A stretch of DNA of 64,000 nucleotides from Prochlorococcus sp. AG-412-J13 (lineage in GTDB: Bacteria; Cyanobacteriota; Cyanobacteriia; PCC-6307; Cyanobiaceae), in the NCBI GenBank assembly GCA_003214815.1, contig QCLE01000009.1:1-64000 (forward strand). Direction: 5' to 3'. The notes under the pieces were generated by a model, which saw nothing but the letters and a program-made list of their open reading frames with translations, was not told where the DNA came from and searched no databases. The position numbers were made by a program, and so were the translations under genes. The number at the start of each line of letters is the position of its first letter. Position 1 is the stretch's first letter. Below are positions 44,051-53,851 of the stretch, piece after piece.

Positions 44051-45633
44051 GAATTTATTTTTTTTTGAATGACTAATGAATTTGGATTTGACCAATCGCC
44101 CTTAACTAAATAATCATCATTACCGAAACACATTTCACGAAGTATGAAAAATATAGGTTCATTCACTGAATTATCAAATAATGATGTTATGTCATTTATA
44201 GAATATTCTCCTCCTTCGTCTAATAAATTACTTACTTTTTGTTGATACGCAATAATATTTGCGGCTGCTTTCTTTCCAGCTTCAACTCCAGGTTGATCAT
44301 ATGCATTTATATTTACCAATTCAGCGTAGAAGGATACAGTCCTCTCAAATAAAGCGATTAAGGCACCTAGTGAAAAACAATTTAATTTTTCTAATGTGAT
44401 AGTGATACTTTGTCTGTTTTCACTAGAGAGTGCTGATCTGGTTCCTTGCAAAAAACCAGAAAGATATTCTTTAGGATTCTCTTTTTCATCAAAAATATTA
44501 GTAGATGGAGAATCTAATAATTCAATAAAAATACAAAAGAAATTATCAATACCATCTCTAAGTTGCTGAACATAAGCATGTTGATCTGTAGATCCTTTAT
44601 TACCAAAAACGGAAATACCTTGATTAACTACTTCACCGTTCCTATTAAATTTCTTACCTAATGATTCCATTATTAATTGCTGGAGATATTTACTAAATAC
44701 CTGTAACCTATCTCTATAAGGTAATACGACCATATCTCTCTTTCCAACGCCATCCCCAGTTAAATACCATGCAGATGATAATAATGCTGCGGGATTATTT
44801 TTAAAATCACTTATACGTGTGGCCTCATCCATTAATGATGCACCTCTAATAAATTCAAATATATTTTCATTAATAAGAGCTAATGGAAGTAATCCCACAG
44901 AGCTTGTAATACTTGTTCTTCCTCCAACCCAATCTTGTAAATTAAATATTTTTAACCAATTTTCGGAAGTGGCTTTATTAAATAACTTACTATCTTTCAT
45001 AGTTATAGCTATAGCATTAGAATTCCATTCAAGAGCATTATTTTCGCAATGACTTTTAATAATTTCCATAGCAATTCTAGGTTCAGGAGTACCACCTGAT
45101 TTGCTTACTACTACAAATAATGTTGTGGATAATTTTTCAGATAAGTCCTCTAACTTTTCGCTAATTAAAAAGGGATCAACATTATCGATATAAGAAAAAT
45201 TTAAGCCTTTAGAGCACTTCTGCAGTGACTCTGTAATAAGTAATGGGCCTAAACCACTTCCACCAATTCCTATCCATAGAACATCAGTATAGTTCTGATT
45301 ATTCTTATTCTTAATATCTCCATTTAAAATTTGTTTTCCAAATTCAGAGATTTCATTAATATCTGCACTAATTTCCTCTCCTATTTTTGAAGATGGAGAA
45401 ATTGATGGATTTCTAAGCCAATAATGTCCAACTTGTCTATTTTCATCAATATTTGAGATTGCACCATTTTCTAATTCTTTTATTGAAGAAAATACATCTA
45501 TAAATTTCTCTTCTAAATTTTTTATCTCTATACTTGTGAAATTAATTTTGCTTATGTCTAACCAAATATTTAATTTTTTATCAAACCAAAGATAATTACA
45601 AAATTTATCCCAAGAGTTTAAATCTCCATTCAT
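44047..45633 (-). CDS. pgi: glucose-6-phosphate isomerase
   Basis: The 528-residue enzyme interconverts glucose-6-P and fructose-6-P. Seen: [20 protein letters not shown] (sugar-phosphate loop), [20 protein letters not shown] (SIS-type S-x-S-G-x-T/P), [40 protein letters not shown] (catalytic His) and [20 protein letters not shown] near the end. It is of the cyanobacterial form, somewhat shorter than the E. coli one. Its stop overlaps that of leuS by four bases; the genes are convergent. Confidence 0.97.
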   Translation of the reverse strand: MNGDLNSWDKFCNYLWFDKKLNIWLDISKINFTSIEIKNLEEKFIDVFSSIKELENGAISNIDENRQVGHYWLRNPSISPSSKIGEEISADINEISEFGKQILNGDIKNKNNQNYTDVLWIGIGGSGLGPLLITESLQKCSKGLNFSYIDNVDPFLISEKLEDLSEKLSTTLFVVVSKSGGTPEPRIAMEIIKSHCENNALEWNSNAIAITMKDSKLFNKATSENWLKIFNLQDWVGGRTSITSSVGLLPLALINENIFEFIRGASLMDEATRISDFKNNPAALLSSAWYLTGDGVGKRDMVVLPYRDRLQVFSKYLQQLIMESLGKKFNRNGEVVNQGISVFGNKGSTDQHAYVQQLRDGIDNFFCIFIELLDSPSTNIFDEKENPKEYLSGFLQGTRSALSSENRQSITITLEKLNCFSLGALIALFERTVSFYAELVNINAYDQPGVEAGKKAAANIIAYQQKVSNLLDEGGEYSINDITSLFDNSVNEPIFFILREMCFGNDDYLVKGDWSNPNSLVIQKKINS

Positions 45634-45815
45634 TTTATATATTTGTTTCTTTATATTTATTATTTAATTATATCTATATGAATAGTACATAGATTTGAAT
45701 CATTTAAATTTGTTTAAATTTTTATCTTCAAATAAATATTTTTTTGAATATAAACAATTAAAATTGAGTGTTTTTTTATATCATATGAATTTATCATTGT
45801 ATAAAATAAAATACT

Positions 45816-46472
45816 TTGGATAAATCATTTAATTACTTAATTTCGCCTGAGATATCAGAATTTAGAAGATTTTCACCAAAATTAAAAATAGGTGTACTAG
45901 CTTCTGGGAAAGGAACAAACTTTCAGGAGTTAATTAATCTCTCAGAAAAAGGAGAATTAGATATAGATATAAAAGTTCTTATAACTAACAAAGATGAAGC
46001 CGGTTGTATAAAAAGAGCTGAATGTAAAAAAATACCTCACAAAATAATAAGAGACAAAGACTTTCCGCAAAAAGAGCTATTTGAATTAGAAATTGTAAAT
46101 ACTTTAATTGATTACGATGTTGAACTTGTTGTTATGGCAGGCTGGATGAAAATTGTTACTCCATTTTTTATTAATAAATTTAAGAATAAGATTATAAATA
46201 TTCACCCTTCATTACTTCCAGCATATAAAGGTGGTTCTGCTATTAAGGACTCTATATTAAATGGTTCAAAAATAACTGGTTGTTCAGTACATTTTGTTGA
46301 AGAGGAGGTAGATAGTGGATCATTGATAATGCAAGCTGCATTGTCAATTAGAGATGATGATGATTTTGAATCACTTTCCAAAAGAATACATATGCTTGAG
46401 CATAAAATTTTACCTTACTCAATCTCTCAAGCTGGTTTTTTGATAAGAAGTAATTTTATGGAAAATTATTAG
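45816..46472 (+). CDS. purN: phosphoribosylglycinamide formyltransferase
   Basis: The 218-residue purine enzyme transfers a formyl group from 10-formyl-THF to GAR. Seen: IGVLASGKGTNFQELINL (P-loop-like, substrate site), VVMAGWMKIVTPFFINKFKN (A-G-W/F/Y-M), KIINIHPSLLPAYKGGSAIK (catalytic N-x-H, HPSLLP) and GCSVHFVEEEVDSGSLIMQA (catalytic Asp). It starts with TTG and has about 20 extra N-terminal residues. It is convergent with argC, overlapping by 17 bases. Confidence 0.95.
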   Translation: MDKSFNYLISPEISEFRRFSPKLKIGVLASGKGTNFQELINLSEKGELDIDIKVLITNKDEAGCIKRAECKKIPHKIIRDKDFPQKELFELEIVNTLIDYDVELVVMAGWMKIVTPFFINKFKNKIINIHPSLLPAYKGGSAIKDSILNGSKITGCSVHFVEEEVDSGSLIMQAALSIRDDDDFESLSKRIHMLEHKILPYSISQAGFLIRSNFMENY

Positions 46473-47511
46473 TTAACTCAAGACCTTCATCCATTGAGAA
46501 TCCACTCATAATATTTAAATTCTGAATTGCTTGCCCAGTCTGTCCTTTTAACAAATTATCAATTACAGATAAAATAATAATCCTTCCATTTCGAACATCA
46601 ACTTTAACAGAAAGAAAAATTTGGTTTGTATTTTTAACCCATTTTGTTGATGGGAATGTATCGACAGGTAAAACTTTAATATTTTTGAAATTTCTATAAT
46701 AATTATCCAAAAGAATTCTGCAATCATCAGATGTTAATCCTGGATCTCTTAATCTCCCATATATAGTAGAGTGCATACCCCTTGAAATTGGAACCAAATG
46801 AGGAGTAAATAGCAGTTCAATTTTATTTCCAGAAATTAAAGATGCTACTTGCTCGATCTCTGAGGTATGTCTATGGGTTATCAATCCATATGCTGATAGA
46901 CCTTCTCCACATTCTGATAAGAGTAGATTTTGGTTTGGTTCTCGACCACCTCCAGAAGTTCCGCTTTTAGAATCAATTACTATACCTTCATTTTCAATAA
47001 TTCCTTGCGAAAGATAAGGAGCAAGAGGAATAAGAGCAGATGTTGGATAACATCCTGGACATGCAATTAATCTTCCTTTTGAAATGGCTTCTTTATTTAT
47101 TTCAGGAAGTCCGTAGACTGCCTCTTTGCATAAATCATCATCATTCCTTTTAAAAATAAGAGCTTCTTTGGAATATACATTTTTCCATTCATCTAAGGAC
47201 TTATATCTGTAATCTGCAGATAAATCAATAACCTTAACTCCTCTATCTAATAATTTCCTTGTCAAGGTTGAAGATAGGCCATTTGGTAAACAAAGCAAAG
47301 CAACATCTGAATTGTTTGAAATATTCTCTACTGAAATTTCTTCTATATAAGGATCATTATCTAAATAAATAAAAGGGAAATTATCATTCCACTTTGATCC
47401 AGATGTTTTATTACCTCCTAAAAATGAAATTTTGTAGTTTTGATTTTTATTTAAAAGATTTACAGCTTGAATACCGCCGTAACCAGTAGCACCTACTATT
47501 GCAACATTCAT
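46456..47511 (-). CDS. argC: N-acetyl-gamma-glutamyl-phosphate reductase
   Basis: The 351-residue NADPH enzyme of arginine synthesis. NVAIVGATGYGGIQAVNLLN is the Rossmann G-x-T-G-Y-G/A-G. RLIACPGCYPTSALIPLAPY has the nucleophilic Cys (about 151). SKSGTSGGGREPNQNLL and THRHTSEIEQVASLIS follow with the catalytic His, and LVPISRGMHSTIYGRL after them. Length is normal. Transcribed divergently from ribBA with a 76-base spacer. Confidence 0.96.
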   Translation of the reverse strand: MNVAIVGATGYGGIQAVNLLNKNQNYKISFLGGNKTSGSKWNDNFPFIYLDNDPYIEEISVENISNNSDVALLCLPNGLSSTLTRKLLDRGVKVIDLSADYRYKSLDEWKNVYSKEALIFKRNDDDLCKEAVYGLPEINKEAISKGRLIACPGCYPTSALIPLAPYLSQGIIENEGIVIDSKSGTSGGGREPNQNLLLSECGEGLSAYGLITHRHTSEIEQVASLISGNKIELLFTPHLVPISRGMHSTIYGRLRDPGLTSDDCRILLDNYYRNFKNIKVLPVDTFPSTKWVKNTNQIFLSVKVDVRNGRIIILSVIDNLLKGQTGQAIQNLNIMSGFSMDEGLELTNNFP

Positions 47512-47587
47512 TTCTTTGAATTGGCAGACTTTGAGATAGGATTGTAAAGTGTTGTATTTAAGGTAACTAAAACACTATTTTTCCATA

Positions 47588-49324
47588 TTGATAGGAATAA
47601 TGAAAGAAACAAGTCCCAAATCAGATAATGGAACAATTTTGGATATAAATGAATCTTTTAAAATTGAATTTGATCCTATCAGCGATGCCTTGGCAGCGAT
47701 AAGGAATGGTGAATGCATAATTGTTGTAGATGATGAAAGAAGAGAGAATGAAGGTGATTTAATTTGCGCGGCTCAGTTTGCAACTCCTCAGCAAATTAAT
47801 TTTATGGCTACCGAGGGACGTGGTCTTATATGCCTAGCTATGCAAGGTGAAAAACTTGACTCTTTAGATTTACCATTAATGGTAGATAGAAATACTGATG
47901 AAAATCAAACAGCATTTACGATATCAATTGATGCTGGGCCTGAAAATAACGTTTCTACTGGAATTTCAGCTGAAGACCGGGCTAAGACAATTCAAGTTGC
48001 TATAAATCCAAATACAAAACCTGAAGATTTAAGAAGGCCAGGACATATTTTTCCATTAAGAGCAAAAAAAGGTGGCGTATTAAAAAGGGCAGGTCATACA
48101 GAAGCAGCAGTAGATATTGCTGCAATGTCAGGTCTTTTTCCCGCTGGAGTTATTTGTGAAATACAAAATCCTGACGGTTCCATGTCAAGACTTCCACAAC
48201 TTAAAGAGTATGCAAAACAGTGGGGAATGAAATTAATATCTATAGCTGATTTAATAAGTTATAGGTTTCAAACTGAAAGATTTGTATTTAGAAAATCCGA
48301 TGCAGTTCTTCCAAGTATTTTTGGGAATTTCAAAGCTTATGGATATGTTAATGAACTTGATGGTTCAGAGCATGTTGCATTAGTTAAACAAAAATCATCA
48401 AAATTAAGCGAGCCTGTACTAGTAAGAATGCATTCAGAGTGCTTAACTGGCGATGCTTTTGGATCATTACGTTGTGATTGTAGACCCCAATTAGAGGCTG
48501 CTTTATCAAGAATAGAAAAGGAGGAGGAGGGGGTTGTTGTTTACTTGAGACAAGAAGGAAGAGGTATTGGTCTTATAAATAAATTAAAAGCATACAGTTT
48601 ACAGGATGGTGGATTAGACACTGTTGAAGCTAATGAAAAATTAGGTTTTCCAGCTGATCTTAGAAATTATGGAGTAGGAGCACAGATATTAAGTGATCTA
48701 GGGATAAAAAAATTAAAATTACTGACAAACAATCCTAGAAAGATTGCTGGATTAGGAGGTTATGGAATAGAAGTTATTGAGAGAGTTCCATTAGTGATTT
48801 GTCCAAACGATAACAATGCAGAATATTTGAGTGTTAAAAAAACAAAGCTAGGCCACATGATTGATGAAGATAAATTTAATTCCAGGAATATCGATCCATT
48901 TATATCAATTTTTCTTGACGGAAAATATAAATCTATCGATCTAGTTCCAATAAAAAATAAAGTTATTAAATTTTGTACTGATCAAAATATTAATATTAGA
49001 CTGGAAAGTACTCCAAGATTATTAGCTTTTTGGAATCGACCAAAATTAGTGTGGCGAATTTTACATGATCAGAATAGAACTAATTTCAACATTACTGATG
49101 AAGAAATAAAGAATATAGAATTATTTATTCAGTTTTTATCCAAATATGAAAATAGTACAAAAATTGGAATTATTATATCTAGAAACATTGAGCAGGCATT
49201 ACACCCAAAAAGTAGCATCAAACTAATTAATACTAAATTTACTATTAATAATGAAATCTTATATTCATCTACAAGAAAATTTAATCTAGATAAAGAGACA
49301 TTTAGTATTGTTTTTGAAGGCTGA
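47588..49324 (+). CDS. ribBA: bifunctional 3,4-DHBP synthase / GTP cyclohydrolase II with C-terminal extension
   Basis: The 578-residue protein starts two branches of riboflavin synthesis. The RibB domain (about 30-225) has VVDDERRENEGDLICAAQFA, MATEGRGLICLAM and RRPGHIFPLRAKKGGVLKRA then GHTEAAVDIA. The RibA domain (about 230-425) has RMHSECLTGDAFGSLRCDCR (zinc Cys), VVYLRQEGRGIGLINKLKAY and LLTNNPRKIAGL. Residues 430-578 extend well past RibA (FISIFLDGKYKSIDLVPIKN onward) with no motif I recognise. A similar tail occurs in other cyanobacterial RibBA proteins, as I recall. Confidence 0.95.
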   Translation: MIGIMKETSPKSDNGTILDINESFKIEFDPISDALAAIRNGECIIVVDDERRENEGDLICAAQFATPQQINFMATEGRGLICLAMQGEKLDSLDLPLMVDRNTDENQTAFTISIDAGPENNVSTGISAEDRAKTIQVAINPNTKPEDLRRPGHIFPLRAKKGGVLKRAGHTEAAVDIAAMSGLFPAGVICEIQNPDGSMSRLPQLKEYAKQWGMKLISIADLISYRFQTERFVFRKSDAVLPSIFGNFKAYGYVNELDGSEHVALVKQKSSKLSEPVLVRMHSECLTGDAFGSLRCDCRPQLEAALSRIEKEEEGVVVYLRQEGRGIGLINKLKAYSLQDGGLDTVEANEKLGFPADLRNYGVGAQILSDLGIKKLKLLTNNPRKIAGLGGYGIEVIERVPLVICPNDNNAEYLSVKKTKLGHMIDEDKFNSRNIDPFISIFLDGKYKSIDLVPIKNKVIKFCTDQNINIRLESTPRLLAFWNRPKLVWRILHDQNRTNFNITDEEIKNIELFIQFLSKYENSTKIGIIISRNIEQALHPKSSIKLINTKFTINNEILYSSTRKFNLDKETFSIVFEG

Positions 49325-49328
49325 ATTA

Positions 49329-49766
49329 CTACTTTAAGGTTGCCTTATAAATTTTTGAACCATTAGTAAGCTTTAGAACGACGTCCATATCATCTGTCTT
49401 ACCAAAAACAGTGTGAACTCCATCAAGATGAGGCTGTGGTTCATAGACTATGAAAAACTGACTACCACCTGTATCCTTTCCTGCATGAGCCATAGAAAGT
49501 GAACCTTTTAGATGTTTATTGGAATTAATTTCACATTTAATATTATATCCAGGGCCACCAGTCCCAGGCATACCAGATGCGCCATCACGGGTATTAGGAC
49601 ATCCACCCTGTGCCATAAATCCAGGAATAACTCTATGAAATGCTAAACCATCATAAAAACCATCATTAATCAACTTTGTGAAGTTTTTAACCGTATTCGG
49701 TGCGTCGTCAATGAAAAATTCAATATTAATATTCCCTACTTCGGTCTCAAATAATGCTTTTGACAT
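49329..49766 (-). CDS. peptidyl-prolyl cis-trans isomerase, cyclophilin type
   Basis: The 145-residue single-domain cyclophilin is without signal peptide, so cytoplasmic. [20 protein letters not shown] carries the catalytic Arg. [40 protein letters not shown] (substrate pocket) and [14 protein letters not shown] follow in family order. It is the last gene of a co-directional run with DUF3110, the DnaJ gene and dnaK, all related to protein folding. Confidence 0.95.
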   Translation of the reverse strand: MSKALFETEVGNINIEFFIDDAPNTVKNFTKLINDGFYDGLAFHRVIPGFMAQGGCPNTRDGASGMPGTGGPGYNIKCEINSNKHLKGSLSMAHAGKDTGGSQFFIVYEPQPHLDGVHTVFGKTDDMDVVLKLTNGSKIYKATLK

Positions 49767-49799
49767 GTTTTATGTATTTATTAATTTATATATTAATAG

Positions 49800-50180
49800 C
49801 TAAAGTAACTTTTCAAGGTTTTCCTTAATGGTATTTATATCAATTTTTTCTTTATTATTATTTTCTCCCTCCCAATTATCGACTTCTAGATTTTTCTGGG
49901 GTGGTGAAATTAATAACCTATCTTCGGCAGTTTTAGGTACAAAATTTTTTTCTACTAATTTGCATTCATAATCTAATTTTATGCAGAAATCTTTTATTTC
50001 CTCTATATCAATCATTTCAACTGTTGGCGAAGGAAAATCTTGAGCTTCAAGTAGGCCACAATATCTTGTTGCATCATCCTTATCTTCAAACATAAGAACA
50101 ATAGTCCTTCCTTTAAGTTCGATAGAATGTATTCCTTCCTTATCTGTTCCTGAATTATATAAAAGAACAAATATGTTCAT
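49800..50180 (-). CDS. DUF3110 family protein
   Basis: The 126-residue protein starts MNIFVLLYNSGTDKEGIHSI and contains IVLMFEDKDDATRYCGLLEA (an ACT/ferredoxin-like alpha-beta motif), DFPSPTVEMIDIEEIKDFCI and CKLVEKNFVPKTAEDRLL. This matches the cyanobacterial/plastid DUF3110 family of unknown role. The C-terminal 25 residues are polar. It lies between the DnaJ gene and the cyclophilin gene on the same strand. Confidence 0.87.
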   Translation of the reverse strand: MNIFVLLYNSGTDKEGIHSIELKGRTIVLMFEDKDDATRYCGLLEAQDFPSPTVEMIDIEEIKDFCIKLDYECKLVEKNFVPKTAEDRLLISPPQKNLEVDNWEGENNNKEKIDINTIKENLEKLL

Positions 50181-50213
50181 ATGAGTTTTATTTTCTAATT
50201 ATATAATATTTGA

Positions 50214-51140
50214 TTAAGATTCAGAAAGTGATAGTTCTTGTAATCTTGTATATAAAGCGATTTCTTCATCATTAATATCAGCAGGTATCACTACCAGGAT
50301 TTCAACATATTGATCACCTACATTATCTTCGAATGTTAAACCTCTACCTTTCAAACGTAACATTCTTCCAGTAGATGATTTTGGAGGAACTTGAAGTGTG
50401 ACATTTCCATCAAGGGTAGGGACCTCTACAGAACAACCAAGGAGAGCATCATGAGGAAATAACTCTAATTTATAAAGAACTCTTAAACCATCAATTCTTA
50501 GACCATTTTCCGTGCGAACTTTTAACTGTAGATAATGATCTTTTCCTCCTCTTGCTATATTTTCAAGTCTTAATCGCCATCCATCTCCAGCAAAAGGAGG
50601 AGTATCAACTTCTACTACAGTTTCATCTTCAAGCTCTATTAAAATTGAAGCACCATTTAAGGCCTCAAAAGGTGTTAATTCAATAATTGTTTCAATATCT
50701 TGGAGGAGTTTAACTGGAGGTGGCTCTTCTGGAGAGGTTGTAGGGTATTCATAATTAATAAATTCATCATTATCTCCATTTATGTATTCATCTTCAAATG
50801 GTTCATTATTAAATTCATCGTATTTCTTTCCGGAGTGTTCATATCCAAATAATGAATCAAGATAATCTTGAAAATCAGGAAACCCTGTCTTGAAATTATT
50901 ATTTTCATAATCTTCCTGGATATATTCATCTGATCTATTTTTCCTTTTAATGGGATCACGTAAATATTCGTATGCTTCGTTAATTAATTTAAATCTTTCT
51001 TCTGCATTTAAATCATTTTTATTTAAATCTGGATGCCATTTTCTTGCTTCTCTCCGAAAGGCCTTTTTAAGTTCTTTATCGTCATAATCATGGGATAAAC
51101 CCAAAATCGACAAATAGTCTTTTTTAGAGGAAATAGTCAT
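50214..51140 (-). CDS. dnaJ: DnaJ/CbpA-type co-chaperone
   Basis: The ATG at 51138-51140 gives 308 residues starting MTISSKKDYLSILGLSHDYD. J domain: KAFRREARKWHPDLNKND with H-P-D, then LINEAYEYLRDP. There is no zinc-finger repeat and a Asn/Glu/Pro-rich linker instead of Gly/Phe. The C-terminal client-binding domain is complete (LTPFEALNGASILIELEDET, TPPFAGDGWRLRLENIARGG, NVTLQVPPKSSTGRMLRLKG). It is therefore a type B J-protein. It overlaps the dnaK 3' end by 17 bases. An upstream start at 51173 is rejected because it lies inside dnaK coding sequence and precedes the normal N-terminus. Confidence 0.93.
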   Translation of the reverse strand: MTISSKKDYLSILGLSHDYDDKELKKAFRREARKWHPDLNKNDLNAEERFKLINEAYEYLRDPIKRKNRSDEYIQEDYENNNFKTGFPDFQDYLDSLFGYEHSGKKYDEFNNEPFEDEYINGDNDEFINYEYPTTSPEEPPPVKLLQDIETIIELTPFEALNGASILIELEDETVVEVDTPPFAGDGWRLRLENIARGGKDHYLQLKVRTENGLRIDGLRVLYKLELFPHDALLGCSVEVPTLDGNVTLQVPPKSSTGRMLRLKGRGLTFEDNVGDQYVEILVVIPADINDEEIALYTRLQELSLSES

Positions 51141-53121
51141 TGTCCCATGGATCATCATCCCTAGAATTACCATACCTCGAATTTCTATAATTTCTATTCA
51201 TTTGATTGTCCCAAGGATCATCATCCCAATAATCGTCTGAAAAAAGTTCATCCTTTAATGATCCAAAAGTATTTTTAATACCTTGTAATGGATTATTATC
51301 AACTTTCCTTTCTACTGCAAATTTTCTGTTTAAACCAAATAATGCTTCTTGGAGAGCACTAACAGAAATTTCTAATTCTTGAGGATCATCATCATCTATA
51401 TATTCTTCAACATCTTGAATGGCTAATTCAACAGCTCGTTGTTGTCTTTCAGCTCCATAAGGTCCAAATTCTAAAGAAGCATCTCTAAGTCTTCTCTCAG
51501 CTTGCGCAATGAGAGTTAAGGCACTATTTTTTCTGTCAATAACAGATCTTTTCTTCCTATCTTCATTGGCTTTTGATTTGGCTTCATCAATTATCGAATT
51601 AATTTCTTGTTCATTTAAATTAGAGCCTCCAGAAATTGTAACTGTTTGTTTTCTTCCAGTTGTTCGATCCGTTGCACTTACTTCTAAAAGACCATTGGCA
51701 TCAATATCAAATGCTACCTGGACTTGTGGAATCCCCCTAGGTGCTGGAGGTATTCCTGATAACCTAAATTTACCAAGTGATTTATTTTCAGAAGCCAATG
51801 GTCTTTCACCTTGCCTTACTTGAACAACTACTGATGATTGATTAGCTTCTGATGTACTAAAAACATCAGATTGTCTTACTGGTATTGGTGTATTACGAGG
51901 AATAAGGACCTTCATAAGACCACCAATAGTTTCTAGACCTAATGATAAAGGTGTAACGTCATTTAGCAGTAAATCTTGTAAATCACCACTAATTATTCCG
52001 GATTGTATGGCAGCACCAATTGCAACCACTTCATCTGGATTAACAGATTGACAGGGGTCATTAGGAACAAGAGTCTTGACTAATTGTTGAACCATTGGGA
52101 TTCTTGTACTTCCACCGACAAGAACTACTTCATCAATATCTTCTGCGTTCCATCCAGAATCATCTAGAGCTATTTGCACAGGCTCCAGTAATCTATCTAG
52201 TAAATCTTGAGATAATGATTCAAATATTTTTCTATCTATAGTCTCTTCAATATGTAATGGCCCCTCTTTACTTGTGGTGATAAAAGGTAATGATATTTTT
52301 GTTTTTAGCAAGCCTGATAATTCACATTTAGCTTTTTCAGCAGCTTCAGTTAATCTCTGCAAAGCTTGTCTATCCCTTCTAAGATCAATATCATGTTTAG
52401 TAAGAAATTTTTTAGCAAGCCAATCAACTATTTTTGAGTCAAAATTATTTCCTCCTAGTTGGGTATCTCCACAGGTGGCTTTTACATCAAATACACCATT
52501 TGAAATTTTTAATAATGAGACATCAAATGTTCCTCCCCCTAAATCAAAAACCAAGACATTATTAGAGGAACTTTTTTCAAAGCCATAAGCTAAAGCAGCT
52601 GCAGTAGGTTCATTTAAAATTCTATCTACTTTGATACCAGCCAATATTGCAGAATCCTTTGTAGCTTGCCTTTGAGATTCGTTAAAATAAGCTGGTACTG
52701 TAATAACAGCAGAGTCAACAGTATCTCCAAGATATGTTTCTGCATCATTAATTAATTTTCTAATTAATGAACTGACTAACTCTTCAGGAGCATATTCTCT
52801 TTCTGTATTAGGACTAAGAACCCTTACACTTCCAGAATTATTTGCTTTAACGTTATAAGGAACAGAAATACTATTATCATCAAGTTCGTCCCAGTCGCTA
52901 CCAATGAATCTCTTTAAGTTATAAAAAGTATTCTTGGGATTTAAAACAAGTTGTCTCCTTGCTTGATCACCAATAACAATTTCTTTGTCTTTTGTAAAAC
53001 CAACTATTGAAGGTGTAGTTCTAGACCCTTCAGAATTGGCAATAACAATTGGACGACCAGCTTCTATAACTCCGACAACAGAGTTTGTAGTACCTAAATC
53101 AATTCCAACTATTTGCCCCAT
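51124..53121 (-). CDS. dnaK: Hsp70 chaperone DnaK
   Basis: A 665-residue Hsp70. ATPase: MGQIVGIDLGTTNSVVGVIE, AVITVPAYFNESQRQATKDS, VLVFDLGGGTFDVSLLKIS, VVLVGGSTRIPMVQQLVK. Substrate domain: NDVTPLSLGLETIGGLMKVL and VVVQVRQGERPLASENKSLG. The C-terminal tail is unlike E. coli: it carries two copies of DDDPWDN (one as YWDDDPWDN, one before the end DYFL) with an Arg/Asn/Tyr-rich link. This fits a cyanobacterial DnaK1-like paralog. It is followed by an overlapping type B J-protein gene, its probable dedicated partner. Confidence 0.96.
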   Translation of the reverse strand: MGQIVGIDLGTTNSVVGVIEAGRPIVIANSEGSRTTPSIVGFTKDKEIVIGDQARRQLVLNPKNTFYNLKRFIGSDWDELDDNSISVPYNVKANNSGSVRVLSPNTEREYAPEELVSSLIRKLINDAETYLGDTVDSAVITVPAYFNESQRQATKDSAILAGIKVDRILNEPTAAALAYGFEKSSSNNVLVFDLGGGTFDVSLLKISNGVFDVKATCGDTQLGGNNFDSKIVDWLAKKFLTKHDIDLRRDRQALQRLTEAAEKAKCELSGLLKTKISLPFITTSKEGPLHIEETIDRKIFESLSQDLLDRLLEPVQIALDDSGWNAEDIDEVVLVGGSTRIPMVQQLVKTLVPNDPCQSVNPDEVVAIGAAIQSGIISGDLQDLLLNDVTPLSLGLETIGGLMKVLIPRNTPIPVRQSDVFSTSEANQSSVVVQVRQGERPLASENKSLGKFRLSGIPPAPRGIPQVQVAFDIDANGLLEVSATDRTTGRKQTVTISGGSNLNEQEINSIIDEAKSKANEDRKKRSVIDRKNSALTLIAQAERRLRDASLEFGPYGAERQQRAVELAIQDVEEYIDDDDPQELEISVSALQEALFGLNRKFAVERKVDNNPLQGIKNTFGSLKDELFSDDYWDDDPWDNQMNRNYRNSRYGNSRDDDPWDNDYFL

Positions 53122-53335
53122 GATTTTAGATCGCTAAATTAAAGCAAAATTTACTAATAATTTAATTAATTTTTATCTTAGATATTTACATATAATAGTA
53201 AAAATCAAATATTTTCAACTTAATTTAAATAAACTAAGATTATTTATAACTTGTCAAAAAGATTACTATCTATTTTAGAAGATTCATTACAGATAAAGTT
53301 GTTGATGGAGTTAACCAAAATAAACTAATATGAAA

Positions 53336-53422
53336 CGGAGAGAGAGGGATTCGAACCCTCGATAAGGTTGCCCCTATACAGCATTTCCAGTGCTGCGCCT
53401 TCAACCACTCGGCCACCTCTCC
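53336..53422 (-). tRNA. tRNA-Ser (anticodon GGA)
   Basis: An 87-nt class II tRNA: acceptor GGAGAGG / TCTCTCC, D-arm GGCCGAGTGGTTGAAGGC, anticodon loop in GCACTGGAAATGC with GGA, long variable arm (TATAGGGGCAACCTTATC) and T-arm GAGGG-TTCGAAT-CCCTC. CCA is not encoded. The long variable arm and anticodon identify it as tRNA-Ser reading UCC/UCU. Confidence 0.95.
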
Positions 53423-53471
53423 CAAGATAATCATTTTAACCCTTTATCATCCCATTTTTGAGGAAATTTAT

Positions 53472-53846
53472 TTGAATAAGACTTTCACAGTAACGATTAA
53501 AAATAAGGAAACCGGAAAGGTCTACCAAGAGCAGGTTAATAGTGATGATTATATACTTAAGGAATTTGAAAAGAAAGGATTTAAGCTTGCATTTTCATGT
53601 AGAAATGGTTGCTGTACAAGTTGTGCAGTTAAAATAATATCTGGTACGTTGCAACAACCAGAAGCCATGGGTGTTTCTCAATCATTAAAAGACAAAGGTT
53701 ATGCACTTCTTTGTGTCGCTAAAGCAACTTCAGATCTTGAGGTGGAAACAACAAATGAGGACGAAGTCTACGATTTACAATTTGGACAATATTTTGGGAG
53801 GGGGAATACAAGAGTTGCGCCACCTTGGGAATTTGAGGAAGATTAA
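53472..53846 (+). CDS. [2Fe-2S] ferredoxin, plant type
   Basis: The 124-residue protein has FSCRNGCCTSCAVKIISGTL (cluster Cys C-x4-C-x2-C) and YALLCVAKATSDLEVETTNE (fourth Cys). The N-terminal ubiquitin-like beta grasp is VTIKNKETGKVYQEQV, and the final ~25 residues are an added tail (FGQYFGRGNTRVAPPWEFEE). Compared with photosynthetic PetF the first loop is C-R-N-G-C-C-T-S-C rather than C-R-A-G-A-C-S-S-C, so it is a variant ferredoxin with an unknown redox partner. TTG start. It begins a long co-directional run. Confidence 0.9.
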   Translation: MNKTFTVTIKNKETGKVYQEQVNSDDYILKEFEKKGFKLAFSCRNGCCTSCAVKIISGTLQQPEAMGVSQSLKDKGYALLCVAKATSDLEVETTNEDEVYDLQFGQYFGRGNTRVAPPWEFEED

Positions 53847-53851
53847 TTATC

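Noticed and set aside
51141-51173. Upstream start for the DnaJ-type gene
   Set aside because: It lies inside dnaK coding sequence and adds residues before the normal J-domain start.
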